From: Progne subis subis
Taxonomy: Eukaryota > Chordata > Aves > Passeriformes > Hirundinidae
Assembly: GCA_022316685.1 (NCBI GenBank)
Contig: JAKJHU010000023.1
Location: 8,419,192 to 8,483,191 of the forward strand
Length of the DNA: 64,000 bases
Direction of reading: 5' to 3'
Every line of letters starts with the position of its first letter. Positions within the stretch are counted from its first letter, which is position 1. This document shows, piece after piece, positions 19,599 to 37,900 of this stretch. Both the position numbers and the translations under genes were made by a program. The notes under the pieces are model-generated. The model had not been told where the DNA came from and searched no databases. It was given only the letters and a program-made list of their open reading frames with translations.

Positions 19599-22558
19599 CT
19601 TTCAGCGAAGGCTCGTCTGCGCTGCCCACTGTCTCCTCTGCCCTGCTGTCATCAGAGGCACTTTTGGTTGGGATACCTGATGTGATAGCGTTTTCCTGTT
19701 TGCAACCCTCTTCGCTGAGTGAATCCCCTGCTGCCATCTCTGCTTCGTAGCTGATATTCCCAGGCACATGGTGGCTTACATCGGGTTGGTGCTTTAATTG
19801 ATAGGTGACTGGCTGGTCCCTCAGCCTGAGCTGGGCTTTCATCCACAGACCCAGCTTCCACCTTCCCCTCACTGCCTGTGGAGAGCTCTTGCTGAGCTTG
19901 TACTTGCTGAAGATTGTGCACTGTTTCTGCTCCCTGGACAGGTTTCTTGGTTTCATCATCACCTGTGGCTGACAGCTGAGCCCTCCTGAAAGCCATCCAT
20001 GGGGACAGCACACGTCTGATTCAGAGAACTTTCTGGTAACTGTTCAGTGGCCAGGTGTGTTTGGTCCTTCCCAGGTTTGATTTCAACCAGACCCATGCTT
20101 GCTGAAGTTATAGCTTCTCGCTCACAGCTATTCTGCCCACTGAAAGAGGATCTTTTCTCTAAAGGTGGCTTTCCAGAGCCTGCATCTGCTGGGGACGTGT
20201 CAGTGTACAGAATTATGGACTCATCTGTAGAGTACTGGCATGATACTGGTTTCTTAGCTAAGAGTGGCCTCATTTTGCCTGGAGAGACCTCGGTTGCCAT
20301 CAAGGTGGTCTCCTGTATGCAGAGCAGGTCTGGGGTACTGCCTTTGTGTTTCACTCCTTCAGGCTTGTTCACTGCTCGGAGGTGGACAGATTTGAGAACG
20401 GAGGGTGTGATGGCAAGGGCAGAGGGAGGGCTGGGCTGCAGGGCTTCCCCGACCATGTTCTGTTTGCTGTGGCTAAAGGTATGCAGCTGGTGCCTGTGAG
20501 CGAAGGGCTTGCTCAAGACATTGTGAAGAGCACTTAGGTCAAGGTGAGTAGGAGGTATAATCGGAAGTTCAAGGTCTTTGCTCACTGAGGCAGTGCCATC
20601 TTTTGAGAGTGGCTGCTGCAGCGATGACTTCCTCTCTGGAACTTTTGGCTTCCTCTTGCTCCCCCCTGGAGACAATGGTCCTGAAAAGAAAGCTGTTGGA
20701 AAAGAAGAGGTGGGCGTCTCTGACTGGCTGGAGTAGCCACTGGAAGGTGAGGCTAACCCTGCCAATTTCTCTGGGGAGGCCAGCTTAAATTCATTATCAA
20801 CAGAGGGGAGGGATGGGGTTGTAGCTCTTGACCCAGACTGAGATGTCTGGGATTCAGAGCTCTCTGGTGACTTGATGCACTCTATGACTGTAGTACCCGT
20901 AGCAGTGCTTGAATTGGACAAGGACCTGTAAGGATCGCTAGATTTCAAGTCGTTCAGAAGCCAGAGGTCTGCATAGTGAGGTTGTTCAGCACCTTCATCT
21001 TTAAAGGAGGGGATATCAGCGGTGTCAAAGGGAGCGTCCTTTAACCCGCCATCATCCTGATTTGGCCATGGAAGCTCCTGCTTGGCTGGCAGGTTGGGAC
21101 CTTCCACTCGGGAAGGCGTGTTTGAAAACTCAAGGGGCAGCTTCATCTCCCTAGCAGTGTGAGAGACATGCTGCCCACCACTGATCTTTGGTTCTTTCTT
21201 GTCAGGAAGGTCGATGCTGCCCTCTGATTTCCTCAAAGACGAGCTGCGTTTTGGTGGGGCTGGCTTTGCCTTTGGTTTCTTCAGTGAGATGCACTGCCGT
21301 GCCTGCCTTCTGTGGCTCACACATTCCTGCCAGGCACAGTCAGCTAGGCTGGAAGTCATGCTCCCAGTCTGGCCACTCTCGGAGCCTGGGGCTGCATAGT
21401 TGCAAATATAGCTTTTATTACCCTTCAGACCGCAGTCAAAGTGCATGGAGGTATAGTATCCTTCAGTATCCACAGAAAAGTGTGAGCTAGTGTCTGCCTT
21501 GTCAGAGGGGGTCTTTTCGAGGAAGCTGTCATAGGTGGCCATGCTGGTAAAGCTGGGACATCCCAGGCTGTCTGCTTTCGGGCGCTCAGGGCTGAAATCC
21601 TGGCGACAGGAGGCATCATGGTGATGGTGCAGGTAGTTCCACTCACTGTCGCTCGTGTTGCTGTTGTTGGGGTCATCCAGTAAATCCGCCACAGTGGACG
21701 TGAAGGAGCTCGCCCTGTGGCCCCTGACCTTGTCTGTGTGGTCACCAAACTGCTCTGTGATGAAGACATTGGAGTCCTCGTTGGCGTTGGGAGCAGTATT
21801 GAGTGACAGCTCGGAGTCACAGTGTGAAGAGCCTGTTAGCGGAGGAGAGGCAGCAGGAGGAATGGTTTCAGATGTCTGGGAGGGACATGTGGAGCTGCTC
21901 CCGCTCCAGTTGCCGCTGGAGGACTGGTGGTCATCTTTCTGGTCCATGTGGCTGCTGAGCAGGACTCCTGCTGTTGAGATGGAATGAATTGGGCTCCCAA
22001 AGGTGTCTGAGTTGGATGAAATTTCACAGCTGCCTGAATCAACCATCCTTGACAGCCGTGATCTCCCCCTCTCGCTGATGCTGTGTTCAGGGCTATGCAG
22101 GTGCTGAGGACAAGTTAAACCAATGGGCTGGCAATCCTGTGAACCCTGCTTGCTCAAGATCTCCTTCCCCTTTTTCGAGATCCTCTCCTGACCAGCTAGG
22201 AAGTGCTCTGCTTCATACCCTGCACTCTTTGTGGTGGCATCCTGATGACCCTCGCTGGCCCGGGCGCCCTCGCGAGGAAGGCTGCGCGAGCGGATGCGGT
22301 TGCTCACAGCAGCAGCAAAGACCGCATCCCCGTTGTCTGCCAGCACCAAAATGTTGCCAGTGGAGTGGGAGAGGGAGGCGACAATGCTCTGCCCCCGCTG
22401 GGCACGGATCCGTCGCCGTGAGGGAGCAGCTATCAGGATTTCTTCCGTCTGACACTCTGAGTCCCGGGTCCCCAACCTCCTGTTGCTGGAGCCAGAGAAT
22501 TCTGGGTTTGTGTGCACAATCACATTGCGCTCTCTTGCCACTGGCGACTCGTCAGAAT
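19599..22558 (-). CDS. NHS: NHS exon 6 (large exon, two frame changes)
   Basis: 2,960-bp exon encoding the long disordered, Ser/Pro-rich middle of NHS. Acceptor is tgtcctag before 22558 and donor is CTGAAAG|gtcagt at 19599. Recognisable blocks include [20 protein letters not shown], the histidine run in [15 protein letters not shown], the proline/basic stretch [18 protein letters not shown] and [16 protein letters not shown]. The first frame runs from 22558 to a TGA at 19959-19961. Homology then continues in a second frame (about 19985-19810) and a third (about 19805-19599). Each step amounts to one extra base modulo 3. Only the third frame gives the right phase at the donor, which supports a single exon with two small indels rather than a true end at 19959. 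Confidence 0.9.
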
Positions 22559-23777
22559 CTAGGACACATGGAAGGCTGGGTGAGTGGGAGAGAGCTCCAC
22601 ATTTCCTGGCAAGAGACAACCCACGGAGCAACCCAAAAAGCATTATCTGCCATATTCTTTATTATTTAATGTTTCTGAGCATTGGACCAAATTAAATTTT
22701 CATATAAAGAACTTATAAGGCAGACCTCCTGCCGGTGAGGTAGGGAAGTTCTCCTAGTCCTACAACACGACTTCTGCAATGCCTTCTCAATGTGGAGCTG
22801 AGTTTGCTGTGCTAAATATTAAGACAAATACTAAGTTTTCAGGTTTTTATGACTCTATTTCAGCTACATAAAATTTTCAGGGGCAGCTGCTGGATAAAAC
22901 ACTCCATAAGCTTCTAAAAGTAATTCTGTTTCGCCTACCTGTCTGTTCAGAATTTCCATTATCTGCCTCTTTATTATCAAGAATATTTGCAAGACAAAAG
23001 GATCTTTCTTTCATAGGTTCTCTGAATGCTTATTCCCTATGATAAACACATTTCCTCTGCTTTCAGTCAAGTTTCATGGCAACCAAGTGAAACACCAGGG
23101 CCATCTTCAGGTGCAGATGAACATTAAGAAATACCAATTCTGTTAATTTCATTTTGAGTTAATAAGAATTTCACAATGAATTTGCCCCCAACAGAGTTGC
23201 TCCTAACTTACCCTGATAAAAAATGAGGTAATTTGGTAGATTTAAGGCAAATATTCTTGACAATAAAGAATAATGGGAAGGAATTGAGGAGCGTGAGAAA
23301 TAAAAGGAAGGTTTAGCAAAGCTCCCCTAGGGTACCAGCAGCTGTATCTATGGTGGATATTCAACCACTTGTCTAAGTTATCCAGCTGTCGTGACAACTC
23401 ATGATCACTTTGTTGAGTACCTTAAGCTCCCCTGACGCAAGAAAAAACTTTCACTTAATCTAGTTACTTTTTATGCACATAACTATGGGTTCATAACAGA
23501 AATAAAATGAAAAAGAAAAAAAGAACCGATTAACATTTACACAATAAGAGCTGAACACGTACATCTATATTACTCAGTAAAGCCCCCGGTCCTTCAAGGC
23601 CATATGGAGTAATATAGCTTTTCTTACTGTAGTAAATCAAAAGAACAAAACATATCATTCCTAGACTCCACAAGCATTTACACTTTCAAGGTTTCATTTC
23701 TTTGGAATGCTAACTAACAGCTCATATCCCTGCAATTGAAGTTGGTTAGAAAGCTATCTATGGAAGATTTGTATTTA

Positions 23778-27336
<3,559 letters not shown>

Positions 27337-28102
27337 TCAGGCACACAAGGCTAATTTTGAAACAAAGCAGACACACAAATCAGAGATCAATTAGAGGGAT
27401 GCAACAAGGAATCGTTCTAACTAAGTCACACGGCACCAACCATTCTCCAATGGAAACTTAACACCCTGCTAATAGGAGAAAAACACCTCGGCATACTGGA
27501 AGTCAGCACATTCACAGTGACATTCACAAGCCATCTCCTCTGTCAGAAAGGGCACATCCTGCATTTGTGCGTGGCCATAGCAAGCGTGTCCTCAGTTACC
27601 ACAAGCGTTATAGACATGTGGGTTCTCATTTGCAACTGCAACTGGCCTCATGTCACCATTCATTCAAGCATCAGAAGGTCCAAAGTTTTAAAGAAGGCCC
27701 CTCTGTACTTCAGAATAACCATCTGCATTTCATTTGTACAGTTGTACAATTGCAGACCAAGAGCAGACCATCTAACAGCTGTGTGGAGAGAAGTGGCAGT
27801 GTTGAGGGTGCTGGGACAGGGGGATAACAACCACAGAAAAGAGTAGCCACCACCAGAAGAAATTCAAAAGATTGTTTAGAAACCATGCATATTTTTGTAG
27901 CAGACTACAAGAAGTACTAGATGCTGAAGATGAAGAAACAGAGAGAAAAGTAAACAGCATGGAAGAAACACAGATGGTTTGTTTTCTTTTTGAAGAAACA
28001 ACAAATCCCCCAATACCCTGTCTTGCAAAGAGAAATAAAACAAGTGTTTTTTCATGTGGTGCTGGCTGCCAGCTTGGGTTTGGGGGGGATCTCTTTGTTT
28101 GC

Positions 28103-28129
28103 AAAAAAAAAAAAAAAAATAAAAAAAAA
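28103..28129. repeat. A-rich tract
   Basis: Near-pure A run interrupted by a single T. Confidence 0.95.
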
Positions 28130-28913
28130 GTTTCTGTTTCTTACCTTTACCTTCTTCTGCCTAATTTCCCTCCCTTCTTGCATTAATACATTCTTCTGTA
28201 AGCTCTGATAACTGTTTGTCCAGCTCAGGACATCTGTCTGCCTCTCATTTTTTAAAAATGAAGTGCAATCCCTTTCAGACTGGCTTTCTCTTCAGTCTTG
28301 AATTCCCAGCTGCTTAACTACCAGCCTTCCCTCCTTCATGTCTGCTGTTTACACTTTACTTGCCAGTTTTAGTTTCGGTAGCAAACAGGGCAGAGATAAA
28401 ATGTTGCTCTACAGTGCCATGGCATAGCATCGAGCAGGTGGGTGCTGAACACTGCAGGATCGTGCCCTGTCTGCCATTGTACTTCTGCCATTCCTCCGCC
28501 CAGGCTCCTCACAAATCCTGGGGGAATTAACCATCTCAGGCTTACCAAACAGCATTTACGTCCCGGCCCCAAAAACATTAAAGATCTTAACTCTGCAGCT
28601 ACTATTTAAACTGTTGGAGGGCACTTACTTACCTCGTCAATGTCACCTCCTGCAGCACCCCCAGACCCAAGACAACACACGTTTCCTCTTCTCCCGCCCG
28701 CAGAAAACCCTCCTTTCCCACGCAGGATTTCAGTCAAACATTGCAGCCTTCTTTCTGCCTGCAGCTTTTGTGCCGATTCCCGGCAGACGTGAATAGCTCA
28801 TATAAACTTCAAGCACAAAAGACTTTGTTTCCTAGGTAACCCCCCCCTCTCCCCGCCCTAAGTTTGATGCATGCATGCAAAAAAACCCACCCTTGCACAC
28901 ACAGGCACGTGGG

Positions 28914-28957
28914 GACACACACACACATGCACACACGCACGCACACACACACACACG
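28914..28957. repeat. (CA)n microsatellite
   Basis: Imperfect CA repeat with TGCA and CGCA interruptions. Confidence 0.95.
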
Positions 28958-31900
28958 CTGTATTTGTTGCCAAATTCATCCTTCTCTGGATGACAAAGAA
29001 GTGCTGGACAAAGCAGGCAAAGTCACCCTGAGCTCCTGCTCTGCAAACAGTGGCATCACCAAATGGCCAGGGAATAAATACCTGTTGTCGGTGTGGCATT
29101 GTCCAAACCATTCCTTACCGTTGAGGAAAAAAAAAATAAGGGGCAGTTGCAAAACACGGCAAGAGAATTAAATGCAATTGCTAATGGTATTGAGTCTGTC
29201 TGAGTTCAGGCTTTTTAAATAAGGAGGTGATAGGGGAAGGCAGCTTTGTGGCCTTGAGCTCCTGAAACCCATCCAAGGTGTGAAGAATGAAAGAAGGGGG
29301 GGGGGAAGTTATTATTGTGTCTTACTGGCATGAGAAAAACAGAAATGGCTTCTTTTAGCGCAGTAAAGTTAGCAAGTGAAAAGCAAGCAAGAGGAAGGGT
29401 TAGGATCTGGAAGGGAGAAGAGTGAGACAGGGCTGTTAATTGAGGATTGCTTGTTTTTCCAGTACCTTTCTACTCCAGGGGGTCATGTGGCAACACTCAA
29501 TTGGGGAGGGCGAACGGGTGCTGTTAAACTATAAATGTGAAATGTGGGAAAAAAAAAAATTAAAATTAAAAACATACACAAAACAATTCTTGTAAAAGCA
29601 CATAATTTTTGTCTGGATAAATTAGCATCAGATCCAAAACAATCAGTGATTTTCACCCTGGTTCCTATTGATGGGTTTATTCCCCACAACAGATTGGTCT
29701 GGATCCCTGTGAGGTCTGTGCTGTTTTTGCTTACTTGGATTAGACAAAACTGCAGTGAAATTGGTTCAACCTCCTTGTACAGACATGGTTAAATTGTCCC
29801 AAGAATGCCTTGTATTGATTTGGTAACTCTAACTGTGTTCTGCCTGGAGCTGAAGCGGTGCAAGATACATATCAAATTACATTATAAATGTAAATTATTT
29901 CATAATATAAGGGATATTTTTTTCAAATTTTTCTTCAGTTTTAAGCAAATGGATAAATAATGATGCTGACAGTGATTTATCAAATACATTGATTGCTATG
30001 TGTTTCTGATGATATCACTATTTCTCTAAGTTTGCAATCACTGTGGCAGGGTAACAATGACCAATTGACTTTTTGTCACTTTTTGTAACACCTGAAAGGA
30101 CAAATAGCAATGGCCACAACATCCTGGTCTTGCTGAATCCCTACACCTCCAAAATCCTATCCTATCAGAAACTCTGGTTTGTTTGTGACAATATCCAGTT
30201 TTCAAAACTAAAGAGTGAAGGACAACTGACTTCTTTTGAAATAGGAAATCAAAAAGAAAGAGATAAAGAAAAGAGGTCTGTTGACAACTTGAACTCTTTA
30301 GCACGTGTTTCTTGGTGGGGGTTATTATCTCTCCATGCATTAGTTAGCAGACTAATAATACCAAATAATTCTATGAATGTTTTTCCTCCCAGTCATTATC
30401 AATCATTATCAACATTGCTCTTACAAATGAACAAACCTCAGTTTGAAAGACTTTGCATTATATGGTCTCCTCTAAAGAAAAAAAAGTTGTAATGAGTCTC
30501 AAAAAGCCTAATGCCACATCCCGTGCTACTTTCTTCCTAGATGTACAACATCTGCTTTTCCCTGGTTCCCATGTGCCCATGGGAAGCCTCCAGATGAGCT
30601 GTCCATAATGCTTACAGGAGACCAGACTGGAGGAAATCAAGAGAGCTGTTCCCAGTGAACATTTCCAGCAGCTTAGTTTCTGCCAAGACCAGTGGAAAAC
30701 CAGTTCTCCTAAGCTGGGAAAAGTCCTTGTCTCAGGAGCTACACCTCTGTTCATGCAACGATGGCTGTGGAGATACTGAATATATCGACAATTTCAGTCT
30801 GCTTACTCCTCAGATACCCAAGGATGACACCACACCTGGTCCTCTGACCAAGTTTCCAGTCACCTGCTCTAAGCAGACTGACTGCAGGTACCAGGATGCT
30901 TGATATTCAACTTCCCCATGGAAGGTGCTAAAGGATCTCTGGGGAAGGTCAGGATACAGGGAGACTAATGCTGCTGCAGTCCAGGATATGAATCTTTGCA
31001 ATTTCCCATGGCCTGTGATCATCAGTGCACAAAGAGAAGAGGACAGGAGGGACCTCCTGCCCTGAGCTTCAAGCACAGCTACACGCACAAGCCACTCAGG
31101 GGCAAACCTGTCCAGGAGAGAAACAGCAGGACCTCAGCTTTGGTCTCAATGTGGGCTACAGTCAAGACAAGCAAGGTATGGTTACCCTTCTGTCCGTCCT
31201 ATCAGTGCAGCACTTTCCTACCTCACCTTGGTGCCACTCTTCCAGGTGCCTCAGAGAAAACACCTGTCTGGTTCCACGTCCCTACAGCCATCCTTTGATG
31301 TGCCAGAGGCTCAGGTCCCTGCTTAAGCATGGCAGATAAGTTCCTATCATTAGGGATATGAAGGTGACCATCAAAATTCCAGTTTCTGCTGTCACAGCTG
31401 TGCTCCTGAGAATGCTGGTGTTACCACTGCCTTGCCAAGGGGTCCTGAGGTGGCTTAGTGCCTGTTCCCACATGATGCCTGTCATCGGGGCATGCTGGCA
31501 CAGAGCAGCAGCCTCAGCATTTCAACGCCTCCATGCTGGGGGAGGGAGTGAGCTGCTGCTGCTTTTCAGAAGTTCTCATTCACTCAGAAAACCAGAATAT
31601 CTCTAAATGTCCTGAGTAAACACGTAATTAAGCAAGAAATTTTTATTATAAACCCAAGGCTGTTCTGGTCTGATGGGCAAATCTGAAGTTAGGCAGTTTT
31701 AAAAGTGAATTTCTTTTGTGTAGGTGTGCTTGGCAAACAGAAACAGCGATAATCACTCTGTTAAATAAAAAGCCAGAATACTTTAAGTGTGCATCTTTGT
31801 TAATGGGCTAAGATTACTTTGAAACTAAACTGGTGCATAATTGCTTGAATAGGGATTTGTCACTGACATATGTGAGCATTTTTATTTCCTGAGCTATCCC

Positions 31901-34900
31901 ATCAACCTCATTTGCAGAGGTGCCATTGTGCTCATGAAACTGCCTTGCAGTAAAAATCTTGTTGCATATGCACGTGACCTGACTTTTCAGTGCTCCGTGT
32001 CACTTCAGTGTGAAAGTTCTTTGGCTTCTGTGCAGTACAACAAAATGGTCAGATGTCCAAGTCTGACTAGTCAACTTGGACTGACTATAGAGCCTCCCTT
32101 ATAGAGAAAGAGATAGTGGCTCTGCTGAGGAGCAATTCAGCTCACCTTCCTTCAGCACTTAACTTGGGCTGAGATGAGGCATCCCTGAACACTCTCACCC
32201 TGATTTTAGGAAGAGCATTACTAGCACATAGGTAAGTCAGGACTCATCATTAACCATTTTAATGAATTAAAACCTTAAAATATCACCAGGACAGTAACAA
32301 AGAAACAAATCAGGAGTCGACAAACTTGCCAGCCTGGCAATTTATGAGTCTGCACCATTTATTGTCCCTGAGCTGGGATCTGGAGAAGGAAATGAATGGG
32401 TCAATAACAGGACAAAAATGCCACTTCTGCCCCTCTTCCCTTTTCCATCCCCCAAAACTCTGAGACGTGACTGTTGTCCAGCATCTTCAGCATTTGGGAA
32501 AGACTAGCTCAAGAAGCATAATTTATGTTATATGATGTACCCAGCCTGCCTTACCTATAGTGATTGCCTTACAGGAGATTCTGGGATTTCAAAGTTAGTG
32601 CACAGGGCTTATGGAATACAATGCAATGGTGACAGCAAAAACATAAACCCAAGAATAAAGAAACAATTTTTCCTCAGTTAATTAAAGATTGAGAATGCTA
32701 AAGCCTCATCAAGAGCATTTATCCTCAACATGTTTGTTGAATTTAGACTTGGCTGAGTTGATTCCTTCCCCCTCAGCTGTGTTTGATCAGGCAGGCAAGG
32801 TGTTTTCTCACAAGAGATTTAGGTGGCAGAGTCACAGCCCCCAGCAGCACAGGGCTGGCACAGCCTTGGTGAGGGCAGGAGGTGGCTGGTGCATGCTGCT
32901 GCACAGTGCAATTTCCAGAGGATTATTTCTGACTCCTGCTGCCTAAAAGCTGCAAAAAGCATGAAGGATCAATATTATTTCTGACTTCAGGCTTCTATTG
33001 CAGTAGGTGGGGGCAATTTCCCTTCCAGAATAACCTTATGAATATAGTGGGTGATATTCACCCAAGCAGAGTGCATCAGCATGTTGCTTCAGCGTCTGCA
33101 AGCTTTATATATTCTGTTGTCTCCAGCAAACAGAATATACATACAGTTTGCTTTCACCCTATGGAAGCATAGAAATAAGGTGTACAGTACATTCTGACAT
33201 CTCATTTGAGAACAGCCATTCATGCACTGAAACAGCAACATGTAGAATAAGTGTGAACTAGTGTTCAATCTCACATTCACATGAGAACATGACTGACTAC
33301 TGGGGCTCTGGTTGAAACCTCTGTGTCTCCCTTTCTCTGCCTGTGAAATGGAGAGCCTGCTCCTTCCTTAACTCACAGCAGTTAAGGGAAATGGTATTTA
33401 TTTACATGATAGAAAAACCTGAAGGTCTAGAGAAGGGAGAAGAAATACTAATAAAAGGCTAACAGCTTTCCAGTATTTTCAGAGCACAGTTGACTACTTA
33501 ATTAGAAATTCATAACTATACAGCAGCTTTCTGACACAGTCAACTGATGCTAAAGAGAAAATAATGGGAATATGTCTGGCCATTTTTGCTACAAATCACA
33601 ACCCTGCTCACCTGCTTGCTCCCAATGTTTGTATTTCTGTTATGTTTCATTCTCCTCAAGATTTTATTTTATCTGCTTGTGGGTGTTTTCTTTTCTTTTG
33701 GAGCATCACAAATGCGATCAGCTAAAGTACTGACAATCCTTTAACGACTAATGTATGGCTCCAGTGTTTTGACAAGGTAAAGACAAAACTAAGACATGTT
33801 TTGAGACAGAAGTCATACCACATGTGGCATTTCAGCAGACAAAGGTACAAAACAAACATCCCACAATACAGGGTTGTAGGTATTAGGCTTATTGCACAAA
33901 TGGTACTATACAAGTTCAGTCTGATGAATAAAGTCAGGTAGGTTTTATTTCTAACAGCTTCAGGCAGGATTTGCACACCGAAAGTGCAGAACCCAACTCA
34001 TACCTGTCCCTTAACTCAGTTGTTTCTTACTGAGGCTTCATCTGGCTTCAGCACAGAACTGTGTGAAACTTGGTATATTCAGTTGTACTTCCTTCCCTTT
34101 GCTGTACAAAGCATCCTAAAGCAGACCATAGGGAATATTTTTGAAATGGCAAGGAGATGGAATAAAATTACCCAGTGCATTATTTTCCCTTCACATTTGC
34201 TCTAGCTGAATCCTCAGGGACAGAAAAACCCTGTCCGGGAAAAAACCTCCTGCTTCTTGTACCTTTTATTCCTGCTCAGATTATAATTATGAATAAACTG
34301 ACACTGAAATTTGTGCAGTTGTGAGTATAAATTTCCAAATACTGAATTCCTTTCTCCATCTCCTTGGTTTTATTATAATAGCTGTGCCACATAGGGATTG
34401 AGAAGGTGTGGTCCCATAACATTCTGAACTGGAAAATTTCAGAGCCTTGCTGGCTGGACTCGGGGAAACCCAAGAACAAAAAAATGCAGAAAAAATTAAA
34501 AAGAAGTCTGAAATGCAGTTGGAATGACACAGCATCTTCACACTCAGTGACTGGCCTCAGCAGTGCTACAGGCAGGGTTGTCATGGGAACATGCGTAAGA
34601 AATAGTTTCCTCTTATTTTAACAAGTCCATAACTTTCTCCTACTCGCCTCAGATTATTTTTTGTTTGATTTAGGTTCTTCTTCTTCATTGGCAAAAATGC
34701 CTGAATGAATGATACTTTTAAATGTGTTTGGTTGTATGTTTCTTTTATGTAGAGAGAGACTAAGCATACCAGTTTTTCAGCTTTAAAAATGTATGACTGG
34801 AATGGATAGGAAAGTTAAGTGAAGTCCTGTCTGTAAAACCATGAAGAGCATGGAGAAAGGGAATGAGAAAGCAATGCTTACTGTTTCTCATAGCCTGAGA

Positions 34901-37900
34901 ACCAGAAGGGATATGATGAAATTATGAGGTATTGGGCTTGAAACAAACAAAAGCTACATTTTCATACAGATTTTTAAAGTCAGTCACAAGAAGCTGTTGA
35001 GGCTGAAGGTGTAAATTTGCTAAAAAATTGAATTAAACAACATAATCAACACAGAGAGCTTCATTGGTGGCTATTATTCTGTGTTTGTTCTCTGTCCCAG
35101 GAAGTCTGTAACCAGTTTCTGCATGAAACTGGAAGGATAAATCATGGGACAATAAACAGCATAAACCGTGCCCTGTTCTTTTTCCTGAAGAATCCCCTTC
35201 TGGCCTTTGGGGAAAATGGACATTTCATCAGCCAAATCATGGAATTTCCTGTAAAAAGAGTAGACATGAAAAAGCTTATTCCATTTCTAGTTCTCTACTC
35301 TTTCTCCACAACAAAAATGATCTTGTTATGGGACAGTCCAAAATGTCTTTCCAGACCCATTTATGCTGGCATTACTTGCTTTGAACTTGAATTCATTTGT
35401 CCTTTCTTGGGATTTGTGGGACTTCGGCATCTTTCTCCCTGTAAACAAAAGTGAATCTTCATCTATTGTGATTGATTTTCTTTGGTTTTACTATACAATA
35501 TGCAAGACCTTTGGAAGAGCTCATAGCCACCTAATTGGTAGCAGCAGCCAAATTGTACACACACATAGGGAACCTTGACCCAGATATAACTGACCTATTT
35601 TTTCAGTAACTTTAAGTGGTGGTAGTTCCCACAGGTCTCACAGTGGCAATCTGAACAATCCTCAAAATCAAATTTCTTATCTGAGTATCTTAATACATGC
35701 ATTTAACTTAGACAGTCAGTTTGGAAAAGTCAGACCCTGTAACTTTCAAGAATTTCCCAGCTTCTTGATGATCCCTTTCCTAATTTAAAAGAAATACAAA
35801 AAGGGGCTCTTTTGGATGTGTAGTATTGCTCCCTTCAGCACCTTCCCAATGCATCAGAAAAGTGGAATACACAACATACTGCTATGTCATGAAAAGAATT
35901 CTTGTGGATTTAGCATCTTTAGTTCATTGACAACTGGATGATACCATCAGCTGGATCAGATATCAAACGTTACCGACAGTCCCTGAAGCAGATAAACTTT
36001 TGCAGATGTCGGTCAAAAAAAGCTTATGCCAAAAAGAGCAAGCTAGCCAATAACAGCATTTTCAGCTTGCTCTTGTAATGGTATCATTCTGTCATGAAGG
36101 CTGGCACAATATCGATTAGCTAGTCACTGTTGCAGTGTCTTGTAACAATCTCTGGCTAACCTCTTCGGACAGAATATTCATGTGCAGCTTTGTTTTGCCT
36201 TATTCTCTTTCAATTTTTAAGTTTCCCCATTAACAAGGGGTTTTCTCAGAAATGGGTCAGGGCACTTGGAAGTAGTCTGGGTGTGGTGTATTTACAATTA
36301 CCAAAGCAAAACATTGCCAGATGCCTTGAAATCAATAGAACAACAGCCCTCCAACAGCTCTTGTTTGCTTCTCCTTAGGGGAACACTGAACCTGGTCAGC
36401 TCCAAAAGGAGTTCTGATATGGGTGGGCACAAAGCTTAATGTTTTCCTTCTTGAAAAGAAAAAGGTGGCCTTTCAGATATAGCCAAGACATCTGCATTCA
36501 GCATGACTTAATTTTTTCAGCCAATACAGGACTCAGAGTGTTGCTCACTATTTGTTACTATTTTGTGTTCCACAGATGGAAGTAATGTATAAAATGCACC
36601 GGTTGTTTTCCTAACACAGCAAAGATTCAGCCCTTTAAGCACTGTGTCTGCAATTTCAAAAGAGATGCCTTGTTCCCCATCTGATACTAAGCTCTATGTT
36701 CAATAGCCTGTCCAAACTATTATCTGTAACTAGTTCTGATCCTTACCATGGCATCACTTTCCCTTTACCTTTCAATGACCCCACAACAGCACAAGCTGCG
36801 ATGGTGACTTATAAAAAAGAAACAGGTAATCCTGTTTCTTCATTCTGTCTTCAGACTCTTTTTCTATGCTGTTCTTAAACATTAAATTTAAGTTGAATCC
36901 TAAGGTCTGCAAATGGAACCTGTTCAAAGCCTGCAGTGATGCTGTCCTCAAAATTAATCAGATAAGCAGCCAAAAAGCCAGAACAGTCAAACTAATGCAA
37001 ATCTCATGTATTTCGTGCTTTTAAAATGAGAAACAAAACTTTTCCTATGGACTGATTGGCTGATGTTTTGGTCCAAGGGCAGGTGTGACTCGTTTACATT
37101 GAGTCTTTTACACTATGAGTGCTTTAGCATTATAATAAGTATTTAAATATGTTTACTATCATGGATTAGGATGAATGCACTTGGATTATTAAGCTAAAGT
37201 AAGTGATGATTCAGTGTGGTTATTGAATCATCACCGAGCTTACAACGTTCTCACAGGTGTGGCATCTCTTGAGATGCCAGTGTCCCTGAACTGACAGATG
37301 CAGAACCGATTATTACCACCTGACTGAGGACTCGGGTGAAACAAACATCCCACTTAAAAGCCAAGTCCAGGTCTGACCTACACCTTTCAAATAATGCAAT
37401 GACTCTTAGTACAGGGCAAAATGTAGCTACTATGACACTTCCATGAGTAAAACACCCAGAGGCATGGGAATTCCAAAGTCTGGCTGAAGCCAGTGGGAAT
37501 TATTGACCTAATCAGAATTAAAGTTGTCAATCTAGCGCAATTCCTTTAACACTGATAAATGCCATATTGTCAACACTAACTTGATTTCAAATCAATGCAG
37601 CAGTGGCAAGTCAGCACAGACATACAGGACTAGATCTTCAGCTGGAGTTCCTGCTTGGCTGGTTGCAAGGACACTCATGAGACGTGAAATATCTACAAAA
37701 CTGCATGGAGATGAACATTGCAAAGCAGGACTATGGAAAGTGCAACTCCTTGTAGGTGTGGTCATGCTCCTGAACCTCCTGCACACACACAAAGCACTCA
37801 AAGCCCTTGAGCTCTTGGCTCCTGCCAATGCTAATGCCAGGGCTGAAATTACAGCACTTTCTGAAATTGCAGGAGGGTCCTCAAAGTGCTGCCTCTACAG

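Noticed and set aside
19519..20013. Separate 164-codon minus-strand gene downstream of the 894-codon frame
   Set aside because: Its later part is the continuation of NHS exon 6 in a shifted frame, and its last codons read past the exon 6 donor into intron.
28809..29111. Cys/Val-rich minus-strand frame
   Set aside because: Produced by the CA microsatellite.
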